From: Rhizobium johnstonii 3841
Lineage (GTDB): Bacteria; Pseudomonadota; Alphaproteobacteria; Rhizobiales; Rhizobiaceae
Direction of reading: 5' to 3'
Length of the DNA stretch: 64,000 nt
Assembly (NCBI RefSeq): GCF_000009265.1
Contig: NC_008380.1
Span: forward strand, 1,741,501 to 1,805,500
In this document: piece after piece, positions 56,510 through 64,000 of the stretch
How the letters are laid out: each line of letters starts with the position of its first letter
Numbering within the stretch: position 1 is the stretch's first letter
Translations under genes and position numbers: made by a program
Notes under the pieces: generated by a model
What the model was told of the DNA's origin: nothing
Seen by the model: only the letters and a program-made list of their open reading frames with translations
The model's database searches: none

Positions 56510-57955
56510 ATGACCGCTGAAACAATTCTCCTCAGTCTGCATCTTTCCGCGCCGGAGCTCATCCTCGCGGTCGGCGCCCTTGTCCTGTTGATGGTCGGCG
56601 TCTTCTCCGGCGAGCGGTCGGGCCTTCTCGTCACCGGCCTCGCCATCGGCCTGCTGCTGGCCTCCGGCCTGTGGCTGCTCTTCGTGCCCGCAGAAGGCCT
56701 TGCCTATGGCGGGGTCTACATGGCGGACGGCTTCTCGCGCTTCATGAAGCTGGTGGCGCTGATCGGTTCGCTGGTTGCCATCTTCATGTCGATCGGCCAC
56801 GCCCGCGAAAATCAGCTCGACAAGTTCGAGTTCCCGGTTCTCCTGGTGCTTGCGACCCTCGGCATCCTGCTGATGATCTCGGCCAACGACCTGATCTCGC
56901 TCTATCTGGCGCTGGAACTGCAGTCGCTGGCGCTCTACGTCGTCGCCGCGATCAACCGTGACAGCCTGAAGTCGACCGAAGCCGGCCTGAAATATTTCGT
57001 CCTCGGGGCGCTTTCCTCCGGTATGCTGCTCTATGGCATGTCGCTGGTCTACGGCTTCACCGGCCATACCCACTTCTCCGAAATCGCCCAGGCGCTGTCC
57101 GTCGAGGGCGCGCGTTCGCTCGGCCTGATCTTCGGCCTGGTCTTCATCCTCGCCGGCATCGCCTTCAAGATCTCGGCCGTTCCCTTCCATATGTGGACGC
57201 CGGATGTTTATGAAGGCGCGCCGACGCCGGTCACCGCCTTCCTGGCCGCAGCACCCAAGGTCGCCGCCATGGCGATGATGACCCGCATCGTCATCACCGC
57301 CTTCCAGCCGGTTTTGGCGGACTGGCAGCAGGTCGTCGTCTTCATCTCGATCGCCTCGATGCTGCTCGGCTCGTTTGCCGCGATCGGCCAGAAGAACATC
57401 AAGCGACTGATGGCCTATTCCTCGATCGGCCACATGGGTTATGCGCTGGTCGGTCTTGCCGCCGGCAACCAGACCGGCGTGACCGGTGTCATGCTTTACA
57501 TGGTCATCTACATGGTCATGACGCTCGGCACCTTTGCGATCATCATGTCGATGCGCCGCAAGGACGGCACCGTCGTCGAGAATGTCGACGATCTGGCCGG
57601 CCTCTCCACAACCAACCCGTTCATGGCCGTGGTGTTGACGGCGCTGATGTTCTCGCTCGCCGGCATCCCGCCGCTCGCCGGCTTCTTCGCGAAGTACTTC
57701 GTGTTCGTTGCCGCCATCGAAGCCAAGCTCTATGCGCTCGCCATCATCGGCGTTCTCGCCTCGGTCGTCGGCGCTTACTACTACTTGCGTGTCATCAAGC
57801 TGATGTGGTTCGATGAGGCGACCGGCGAATTCGCCCGTGTCTCCGGAGCGCTGCGTCTGGTCTTCGGTCTCTCCGGTCTCTTCGTCACCGCCTATGTCCT
57901 CATCGGCGGCCCGATCGGCGGCGCTGCAGAGCTTGCCGCCGCGACGCTCTTTTGA
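56510..57955 (+). CDS. nuoN: NADH-quinone oxidoreductase subunit N
   Basis: A 481-residue pump subunit, last of complex I in this operon. It has [40 protein letters not shown], and [23 protein letters not shown] at 56510 is chosen; TTG two codons earlier also reads through. Its TGA overlaps the birA start. Confidence 0.97.
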   Translation: MTAETILLSLHLSAPELILAVGALVLLMVGVFSGERSGLLVTGLAIGLLLASGLWLLFVPAEGLAYGGVYMADGFSRFMKLVALIGSLVAIFMSIGHARENQLDKFEFPVLLVLATLGILLMISANDLISLYLALELQSLALYVVAAINRDSLKSTEAGLKYFVLGALSSGMLLYGMSLVYGFTGHTHFSEIAQALSVEGARSLGLIFGLVFILAGIAFKISAVPFHMWTPDVYEGAPTPVTAFLAAAPKVAAMAMMTRIVITAFQPVLADWQQVVVFISIASMLLGSFAAIGQKNIKRLMAYSSIGHMGYALVGLAAGNQTGVTGVMLYMVIYMVMTLGTFAIIMSMRRKDGTVVENVDDLAGLSTTNPFMAVVLTALMFSLAGIPPLAGFFAKYFVFVAAIEAKLYALAIIGVLASVVGAYYYLRVIKLMWFDEATGEFARVSGALRLVFGLSGLFVTAYVLIGGPIGGAAELAAATLF

Positions 57956-58719
57956 TGGCTTCCGACGGACGGCGCCGGATATCGCTCGGCGATTTCAGGC
58001 ACGAGGCTCTGTCGGAAACATCGTCTACCAACAGCGAATGCCTCGCCCGGGCTCGGGCGGGCGGTGGCGGCAATCTCTGGGTGACCGCCGAGAGGCAGAC
58101 GGGCGGCCGCGGCCGCCGCGGCAGGCTCTGGGTTTCCGAACGCGGCAATCTCTACGCTTCTCTTCTCCTGATCGATCCGGCGCCGATGGAGCGCCTTGGT
58201 TCTCTGCCGCTGGCGATCGCCGTTGCCGTGCACCAGGCGATCCGCAGGGTGCTGCCTCTGCGCGCCGAGCCGCTCGAGGTCAAATGGCCGAACGATATCC
58301 TCATCGGTCGAAAGAAGACCTGCGGCATTCTCGTCGAAGGCGAGGGGCTGCCGGACGGCCGTTATGCGCTGATCGTCGGCATCGGCATCAATATCTCGGT
58401 CATGCCCGACAATCCGCTCTACCCCGTCACCTGCCTGCGTCAGCAGGGAAGTGCGGCGTCGCCGGAAGAACTCTTCGCGCATCTCTTCGCCGCCACGGCG
58501 GAAGTGCTTGAAATATGGGACGAGGGCCGCGGCATCGGCGAGATCACCGCGCTCTGGCGCGCCATCGCCTGCGGCATCGGCGAAAAGATTACGGTCAATT
58601 TGCCGGACCGATCGATTTCCGGACAATTCGCCGGAATTGATGATAATGGCTTGTTGATGCTCGATACCGGCGCTGGCAGGATAATGCCCATTGCTGCCGG
58701 TGATGTGTTTTTTGGATAG
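57955..58719 (+). CDS. birA: biotin-[acetyl-CoA-carboxylase] ligase
   Basis: A 254-residue biotin protein ligase without a DNA-binding domain. Motifs are TSSTNSECL, the biotinyl-AMP loop RQTGGRGRRGRLW, KWPNDILI and CGILVEGEG. It attaches biotin to carboxylase subunits such as AccB. ATG overlaps the nuoN stop (TGATG), so it is likely cotranscribed with nuo, a common alphaproteobacterial order. Confidence 0.94.
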   Translation: MASDGRRRISLGDFRHEALSETSSTNSECLARARAGGGGNLWVTAERQTGGRGRRGRLWVSERGNLYASLLLIDPAPMERLGSLPLAIAVAVHQAIRRVLPLRAEPLEVKWPNDILIGRKKTCGILVEGEGLPDGRYALIVGIGINISVMPDNPLYPVTCLRQQGSAASPEELFAHLFAATAEVLEIWDEGRGIGEITALWRAIACGIGEKITVNLPDRSISGQFAGIDDNGLLMLDTGAGRIMPIAAGDVFFG

Positions 58720-58736
58720 CGGAAAAAACGAAAATT

Positions 58737-60407
58737 ATGGCGAAACAGGACGAACTGGTATTCCTGCCTCTGGGCGGTGTCGGTGAGATTGGCATGAATC
58801 TCGCTCTCTACGGCTACGGCCCGCCCGAGCATCGCCAGTGGATCATGGTCGATTGTGGCGTCACTTTTCCCGGGCCCGATCTGCCGGGTGTCGACCTCGT
58901 ATTGCCCGATATCCGCTTCCTCGCCAGCGAACGAAAGAACCTCAAGGCGATCATCATCACCCATGCGCATGAAGACCATTATGGTGCGCTCGCCGACCTC
59001 TGGCCCGGCCTCAACGTGCCGGTCTATGCCTCTGGTTTTACCGCCGGTCTGTTGGAAGCCAAGCGCAATTTCGAGAAGGCTAAGATCGGCGAAGTGCCGG
59101 TGACGCCCTTCAAGGCCGGCGATACGATCAATGTCGGCCCCTTCAGTATCGAAGGCGTCGCCGTCAACCATTCGATCCCCGAGCCAATGTCGCTGATGAT
59201 CCGCACGCCGGTCGGCAATGTCATCCATACCGGCGACTGGAAGATCGACCACGAGCCTTCGCTGGGGCCCCTGACCGACGAGACACGTTTCCGCCAGCTC
59301 GGCGACGAGGGCGTGCTGGCGCTGATGTGCGATTCCACCAATGCGCTGCGTGACGGAGTTTCGCCCTCCGAGAAGGATGTGTCCGAAAGCCTCCGCAAGA
59401 TCATCGAGAATGCCGAAGGCCGGGTGGCGATCACCACCTTCTCGTCGAATGTCGGGCGTATCCGCACCGTTGCCGAGGCTGCCGAGGCGGCAGGCCGCGA
59501 AGTGCTGCTGCTCGGCAGTTCGCTGAAGCGCGTCGTCGACGTTGCCCAGGATGTCGGCCTGATGGAAGGCGTGAAGCCCTTCATCTCCGAGGAGGAATAC
59601 GGCTATATCCCGCGCGATAAGGTCGTCGTCATCCTGACCGGCAGCCAGGGCGAGGCGCGGGCAGCCCTTGCCAAGCTCTCCCGCGACGAGATGCGCAATG
59701 TGGCGTTTGCGGCAGGCGATATCGTCGTCTTTTCCTCGCGCGCCATTCCCGGCAACGAGAAGGCGATCCAGGACATCAAGAACGGCCTCGTCGAGCAGGG
59801 TGTGCACATCATCACGGATACCGAGGCATTGGTCCACGTTTCCGGCCATCCGCGCCGCAACGAGTTGCAGCGGATGTATGAGTGGACACGGCCGAAGATC
59901 GTCGTGCCGGTGCATGGTGAGGCAACGCATCTGACGGCGCACAAGGAACTTGCCGAGCAATCCGGCATCGCGCTGGTGCCGCGGGTGCGCAACGGCGATA
60001 TCCTGCGGCTGGCGCCGGGTCCGGTCGAGGTGATCGGCGAGGCGCCGCATGGCCGGATCTATAAGGACGGCACGCTGATCGGCGATTTCGACGAAATGGG
60101 TATCGGCGAGCGCAAGAAGCTCTCCTATGTCGGCCATGTCGCGGTCAACGTCGTGCTCGACACCCGCTATGACATCGTCGGCGAACCCGACCTCATTTCG
60201 ATCGGCCTGCCGACCTACGATGACGAGGGCGAGGATATGGAGGATACGCTCTTCGACGCGGCGGTCAGCGCCATCGAGAGCATTCCGCGCGCCCGCCGCA
60301 AGGATATCGACATGCTGCAGGAGGCCGTGCGCCGCGCCATCCGCTCGGCCGCGAACAACACCTGGGGCAAGAAACCTCTTGTCACCGCCTTCGTGACCAA
60401 GGTCTGA
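58737..60407 (+). CDS. rnj: ribonuclease J
   Basis: A 556-residue metallo-beta-lactamase/beta-CASP RNase. The metal site is HAHEDHYGAL, with further motifs HTGDWKID and CDSTNA, and the beta-CASP histidine in VHVSGHPRR and PVHGEATHL. It degrades mRNA from the 5' end and processes rRNA in alphaproteobacteria. The ATG is 17 bases after birA. Confidence 0.95.
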   Translation: MAKQDELVFLPLGGVGEIGMNLALYGYGPPEHRQWIMVDCGVTFPGPDLPGVDLVLPDIRFLASERKNLKAIIITHAHEDHYGALADLWPGLNVPVYASGFTAGLLEAKRNFEKAKIGEVPVTPFKAGDTINVGPFSIEGVAVNHSIPEPMSLMIRTPVGNVIHTGDWKIDHEPSLGPLTDETRFRQLGDEGVLALMCDSTNALRDGVSPSEKDVSESLRKIIENAEGRVAITTFSSNVGRIRTVAEAAEAAGREVLLLGSSLKRVVDVAQDVGLMEGVKPFISEEEYGYIPRDKVVVILTGSQGEARAALAKLSRDEMRNVAFAAGDIVVFSSRAIPGNEKAIQDIKNGLVEQGVHIITDTEALVHVSGHPRRNELQRMYEWTRPKIVVPVHGEATHLTAHKELAEQSGIALVPRVRNGDILRLAPGPVEVIGEAPHGRIYKDGTLIGDFDEMGIGERKKLSYVGHVAVNVVLDTRYDIVGEPDLISIGLPTYDDEGEDMEDTLFDAAVSAIESIPRARRKDIDMLQEAVRRAIRSAANNTWGKKPLVTAFVTKV

Positions 60408-60409
60408 CC

Positions 60410-60814
60410 ATGCTCGGCCGGGTCAACCATATCGCCATCGCCGTGCCCGATCTGGCCGTGGCGACGGCGGCCTATCGCGATACGCTGGGTGCTGCCGTAT
60501 CGCAGCCGCAGGCTCTGCCGGAACACGGCGTCACCGTCGTTTTCGTCGAATTGCCGAACACCAAGGTCGAATTGCTCCAGCCGCTCGGGGCTACCTCGCC
60601 GATCGCAGCCTTCCTCGAAAAGAACCCGTCCGGCGGCATGCACCATATCTGCTACGAGGTGGACGATATTCTTATCGCCCGTGACCGGCTGGTCGAGGCG
60701 GGAGCAAGGGTGCTCGGCGACGGCCAGCCGAAGACCGGTGCACATGGCAAGCCGGTGCTCTTTCTGCACCCCAAGGATTTCTTCGGCACGCTGATCGAAC
60801 TCGAACAGGCCTAA
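60410..60814 (+). CDS. mce: methylmalonyl-CoA epimerase
   Basis: A 134-residue vicinal-oxygen-chelate enzyme that interconverts (R)- and (S)-methylmalonyl-CoA in propionate breakdown. LGRVNHIAIAVPDLAVATAAY, HHICYEVDDI and HPKDFFGTLIELEQ supply the metal His and Glu residues. It is 2 bases after rnj. No mutase gene is near. Confidence 0.92.
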   Translation: MLGRVNHIAIAVPDLAVATAAYRDTLGAAVSQPQALPEHGVTVVFVELPNTKVELLQPLGATSPIAAFLEKNPSGGMHHICYEVDDILIARDRLVEAGARVLGDGQPKTGAHGKPVLFLHPKDFFGTLIELEQA

Positions 60815-60934
60815 GCCCTGCGGCGGCAGCAATAGCCCTGCTGCGGCAGAGTGACCCGAAGACCGCTAAACCCTTCGTCCGCTTTGAGTTGGTCGGCATT
60901 CCGCCGTATAAGGACGCTGTAACAATTTAAATTG

Positions 60935-60972
60935 CTGCATTCCTTAAATCGATTCCGATTTAAGGAATGCAG
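60935..60972. repeat. perfect 17-bp-arm palindrome before the DUF1467 gene
   Basis: CTGCATTCCTTAAATCG pairs exactly with CGATTTAAGGAATGCAG around ATTC. It ends 25 bases before the start of the DUF1467 gene, so it is either in its leader or marks the mce 3' end. Confidence 0.75.
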
Positions 60973-60997
60973 GAGCGCGACACCAACGGGAACCAGA

Positions 60998-61273
60998 ATG
61001 CTCCAGATCTTTCTTCAGGGATTTGCCGTCTACTTCATCATCTGGTGGATGACGCTTTTCGCCGTCCTGCCGATCGGCCTGCGCACCCAGGCGGACGACA
61101 ACGACGTCGTGCTCGGCACCGTTCCAAGCGCGCCCACCCGGTTTCGCGCCGCTTTCGTGTTTTCGCTGACGACGCTGATTTCGGCTCTGGTCTACGGCCT
61201 CTGGTACCTCTGCGACACCTATTTCGGCTGGGGCTTCGACGCCCTGCCGCAACTCGGCCCCAGCTTCTATTGA
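60998..61273 (+). CDS. DUF1467 small membrane protein
   Basis: A 91-residue protein with two membrane segments (FLQGFAVYFIIWWMTLFAVL and FRAAFVFSLTTLISALVYGL) and the motif PIGLRTQ after the first. This fits the DUF1467 family, often found next to mce and proS in alphaproteobacteria. Function unknown. Confidence 0.82.
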   Translation: MLQIFLQGFAVYFIIWWMTLFAVLPIGLRTQADDNDVVLGTVPSAPTRFRAAFVFSLTTLISALVYGLWYLCDTYFGWGFDALPQLGPSFY

Positions 61274-61863
61274 ACGTGGCTTTTGCTCAAACTTTGAGCA
61301 GATGTAAGCCTATGGAAAGCGAACTTCGTCATAACAGCGTCATACTGTTGCGGCAAAGAACTCTCGTAACGGAATGACGGTCATCCCCTAACGGAAGTCG
61401 CCCGGATTTTTGGATAGGATGGACGCCGAAAAGCCAAAAAAAAACAAGGCTAAAAGCCCTGTTTTAAGTATCGCGTGATCTGTAACCGTTGCCGGGGCTG
61501 CGACGAGCGCGCCTAAGATCTGATCCTCCCAAGACTTGACCGCGAATTCGGCAAGAATTTAACTCCCTGCCTGTTTTGTGAGCTGAAACTAGCTCAAACA
61601 TTGGGCTTTGTCATCAGCTTTTTTTGCATTTTTGCTACACTCTAGTAAAATTTTTCTGTTGACAAGATTTTCGTTCAAGCCCTTATAAACACGCGCTTTT
61701 TTATGCCCTTGCATTTTGCGGGTGCGAACATGCGCCTCCGGGAGGTTGCCGGCATCCGTTGCGGGTTTCCTTCCTGCCGCGAAGCGGCTATGAACGCTCC
61801 CGACATTAACAATGGTCTTTCGATTCCGCCTGCTGCGGGATCTCAACTGCTCCGGAATCCGCC
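61274..61863. other. 590-bp gap before proS
   Basis: It holds a weak terminator-like hairpin (AAAACAAGGC/GCCCTGTTTT, one mismatch, 61441-61465), the proS promoter and a small upstream frame (both listed). The rest is AT-rich with no gene I can support. Confidence 0.55.
61659..61687 (+). promoter_or_regulatory. promoter of proS
   Basis: TTGACA, 17 bases, CTTATA (or TTATAA with 18). Transcription should start near 61695, leaving a leader of about 170 bases before proS. Confidence 0.65.
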
Positions 61864-61939
61864 ATGCGTCTGTCCCGCTTTTTCATGCCCATCCTCAAGG
61901 AAAATCCCAAGGAGGCGGAAATCGTCTCCCACCGGCTGA
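61790..61939 (+). CDS. possible upstream reading frame overlapping proS
   Basis: This frame of 49 codons starts at [20 protein letters not shown], and runs 76 bases into proS in another frame. It has two Pro-Pro pairs before the proS start (SIPPAAG, RNPPCV). It has only a weak ribosome site (AGCGG). It may be a leader that senses proline charging, or chance. Confidence 0.25.
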   Translation: MNAPDINNGLSIPPAAGSQLLRNPPCVCPAFSCPSSRKIPRRRKSSPTG

Positions 61940-63186
61940 TGCTGCGCGCCGGCATGATCCGTCAGCAGTCGCAGGGCATTTATTCCTGGTTGCCGCTCGG
62001 CAAGCGCGTGCTCGATAAGGTAAACGCCATTATCCGCGACGAGCAGAACCGCGCCGGCGCCATCGAGCTGTCGATGCCGACCCTGCAATCGGCCGAGCTC
62101 TGGCAGGAAAGCGGCCGCTACGACGCCTACGGCAAGGAGATGCTGCGCATCAAGGACCGTCAGGATCGGCCGATGCTCTACGGCCCCACCAACGAAGAGA
62201 TGGTGACGGATATTTTCCGCTCCTCCGTCAAGTCCTATAAGGACCTGCCGCTCAATCTCTATCATATCCAGCTGAAGTTCCGTGACGAGATCCGTCCGCG
62301 CTTCGGCACCATGCGCTCGCGTGAATTCATGATGAAGGATGCCTATTCTTTCGACCTGACGCGCGAAGCGGCGGAGCATTCCTATAACAAGATGTTCGCC
62401 GCCTATCTCAGAACCTTCGACCGGCTCGGCCTGCGCGCCATTCCGATGCGCGCCGATACCGGCCCGATCGGCGGCAAGCTCAGCCATGAATTCATTATCC
62501 TCGCCGATACCGGCGAATCCGAAGTCTTCTGTCACAAGGATTTCGTCGATTTCGATGTTCCTGGCGAACACACCGATTTCGATAGTGTCGAGGGGCTGCA
62601 GGCGATCTTCGACAAATGGACCTCGCTCTATGCGGCGACCTCGGAAATGCACGACGAGGCGGCTTTCAACGCCGTTCCCGAAGGCGACCGCCTGTCGGCG
62701 CGCGGCATCGAGGTCGGCCACATTTTCTATTTCGGCACGAAATATTCCGAGCCGATGGGCGCGAAAGTGCAGGGACCTGATGGCAAGGAACACTTCGTTC
62801 ACATGGGGTCCTACGGTATCGGCCCGACACGCCTTGTTCCCGCCATCATCGAAGCATCGCATGATGATAACGGAATCATCTGGCCGGCATCGGTCGCACC
62901 CTTCGATATCGTTGTGATCAACATGAAGGCGGGCGATCAGGCCTGTGACGATACCTGCGAGCTGATCTATGCCGCGCTGAGCAAGGCCGGCAAGGATGTG
63001 CTCTATGACGATACCGACGACCGGGCCGGCACGAAATTCGCGACCGCCGACCTGATCGGTGTGCCCGTCCAGATCATCGCCGGCCCGCGCGCGGTCGCAA
63101 ACGGCGAAGTGGAAGTGAAGGACCGCAAAACCGGCGCTCGCGAAACGATGACCATCGAAGCGGCGATCAATCGGTTCGTGGCTTAA
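61864..63186 (+). CDS. proS: prolyl-tRNA synthetase (short alphaproteobacterial form)
   Basis: A 440-residue class II synthetase without the editing insertion, like the alphaproteobacterial and mitochondrial type. Motif 2 is [19 protein letters not shown], motif 3 [16 protein letters not shown], and the start [14 protein letters not shown] is typical. GGA stands 8 bases before ATG. It leads an operon with lolC, 15 bp downstream. Confidence 0.95.
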   Translation: MRLSRFFMPILKENPKEAEIVSHRLMLRAGMIRQQSQGIYSWLPLGKRVLDKVNAIIRDEQNRAGAIELSMPTLQSAELWQESGRYDAYGKEMLRIKDRQDRPMLYGPTNEEMVTDIFRSSVKSYKDLPLNLYHIQLKFRDEIRPRFGTMRSREFMMKDAYSFDLTREAAEHSYNKMFAAYLRTFDRLGLRAIPMRADTGPIGGKLSHEFIILADTGESEVFCHKDFVDFDVPGEHTDFDSVEGLQAIFDKWTSLYAATSEMHDEAAFNAVPEGDRLSARGIEVGHIFYFGTKYSEPMGAKVQGPDGKEHFVHMGSYGIGPTRLVPAIIEASHDDNGIIWPASVAPFDIVVINMKAGDQACDDTCELIYAALSKAGKDVLYDDTDDRAGTKFATADLIGVPVQIIAGPRAVANGEVEVKDRKTGARETMTIEAAINRFVA

Positions 63187-63201
63187 GGAAACGGAGGCGA
63201 A

Positions 63202-64000
63202 ATGGCAGAGGCAGCAGTGGACCGGAGTTCGAAATCCGGCTTGGGTCCGGCTGGCAAGCCATTTTCCACCTTTGAACGCCTCGTGGCGTGGCGCTATCTG
63301 CGCGCCCGCCGCAAGGAGGCCTTCATATCGGTCATCGCCGGCTTCTCCTTCGTCGGCATCATGCTCGGCGTCGCGACGCTGATCATCGTCATGGCCGTGA
63401 TGAACGGCTTTCGCACCGAGCTCGTCTCGCGCATCCTCGGCATCAACGGCCACATGATCGTCCAGCCGGTCGACGGCCCCTTCACCGATTATCCTGCCCT
63501 CAGCAGCAAGCTCGCCGGCGTACCGGGCGTCAAGATGGCGTTACCGCTCGTGGAAGGCCAGGTTCTCGCCTCCGCCCAGGCCGGCGGCAGCACCGGCGCT
63601 CTGGTGCGCGGCGCTCGCGCCGAGGACCTGACCAAGCTCAAGACGGTCTCCGACAACATCAAATCAGGCGATATGGTGGGGTATGCATCCGGCGACGGCG
63701 TGCTGATCGGCACCCGCATGGCCGATCAGCTTGGTCTGCGTGTCGGCGATCTCATTACGCTGACATCACCGGATGGCGACATTACGCCGATGGGCGTCAG
63801 CCCTCGCATCAAATCCTACAAAATCTCCGGCCTCTTCGAGATCGGCATGTCGGAATATGACTCCTCGATCATCTTCATGCCGCTCGAGGAAGCGCAGCTC
63901 TATTTCAATGCCGAAGGGCTGGTGCAGTCGATCGAGCTCTTCGTCGATAACCCCGACGATATCGACGATCTGAGGCCCAAGGTGGAGGAAGCGGCCGGCC
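63202..64000 (+). CDS. lolC: lipoprotein-releasing system permease LolC/LolE (3' end beyond the window)
   Basis: The first 266 codons are here. A membrane helix at about residues 40-65 (VIAGFSFVGIMLGVATLII) follows the RYLRARRKEAFIS motif, then a large periplasmic MacB-like domain begins (GINGHMIVQP, ALPLVEGQVLA, VLIGTRMADQLGLRVGD). This is the LolC/E fold that releases outer-membrane lipoproteins with LolD. GGAGGCGAA precedes the ATG. Confidence 0.9.
   Translation, partial: MAEAAVDRSSKSGLGPAGKPFSTFERLVAWRYLRARRKEAFISVIAGFSFVGIMLGVATLIIVMAVMNGFRTELVSRILGINGHMIVQPVDGPFTDYPALSSKLAGVPGVKMALPLVEGQVLASAQAGGSTGALVRGARAEDLTKLKTVSDNIKSGDMVGYASGDGVLIGTRMADQLGLRVGDLITLTSPDGDITPMGVSPRIKSYKISGLFEIGMSEYDSSIIFMPLEEAQLYFNAEGLVQSIELFVDNPDDIDDLRPKVEEAAG

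Noticed and set aside
58440..60137. 565-codon open frame opposite rnj
   Set aside because: Antisense shadow of the RNase J gene, which has an intact metal site; composition of the shadow is His/Asp/Arg-rich and lacks domains.
61325..61346. Possible PHO box in the gap before proS
   Set aside because: CGTCAT occurs twice with 11-base spacing, but only five of seven bases match in each half and no phosphate gene follows.

Overview
The window is about 60% GC, densely coded chromosomal DNA from an alphaproteobacterium of the Rhizobiaceae, most likely the Rhizobium leguminosarum/etli group. I base this on the 14-subunit nuo operon with Rhizobium-type gene lengths, the FMN-riboswitch-controlled ribN, the two-palindrome RIME-like repeats, DUF1127 and DUF2842 proteins, and PHO boxes of the Sinorhizobium type. 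I saw no transposase, phage gene, integrase or CRISPR array.

Layout. 1-3.3 kb: end of a Wzz/BY-kinase-like polysaccharide chain-length protein with a degenerate P-loop, convergent with a GNAT-like protein. 3.5-9.4 kb: DUF2842, heme A synthase (ctaA), a TauE/SafE permease, argC, agmatinase, and a CmlA/FloR-type drug exporter preceded by a 9-residue leader peptide. 9.6-10.6 kb: rplM-rpsI. 10.9-17 kb: LysR regulator, DUF1127, enoyl-CoA hydratase-like protein, EamA permease, small secreted protein, CoA-binding protein, metY and a cupin. 17.3-26.2 kb: a CHASE4-like/GGDEF/EAL protein, the PHO-box-controlled pstSCAB operon, a P450 and a membrane GGDEF cyclase. 26.6-32.2 kb: clpP, clpX, lon and hup, a protein quality-control cluster. 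32.3-39.3 kb: FMN riboswitch-ribN, a PHO-box-preceded exported phytase-like protein, an aldo/keto reductase, a hydroxynitrile-lyase-like cupin, a methyltransferase, a hypothetical gene and a glutathione peroxidase. 39.3-41.4 kb: a looser region with two small exported proteins, a decayed gene remnant, tRNA-Val and two tRNA-Asp genes. 41.7-58.7 kb: nuoABCDEFGHIJKLMN with two extra genes inside the operon, then birA, rnj, a methylmalonyl-CoA epimerase, DUF1467, proS and the start of lolC.

How parts fit together: the Pst transporter and the phytase-like protein form a likely PhoB regulon; ClpXP and Lon are the ATP-dependent proteases; complex I has two proteins (NuoE and an unnamed neighbour) that share a C-terminal helix-hairpin-like domain; ribN imports riboflavin under FMN control.

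The most striking item is the short leader open reading frame (MGTTKSADK) before the phenicol-exporter homologue. It closely resembles the cmlA attenuator peptide as I recall it, and suggests that drug-induced translational attenuation exists at a chromosomal, non-integron locus.
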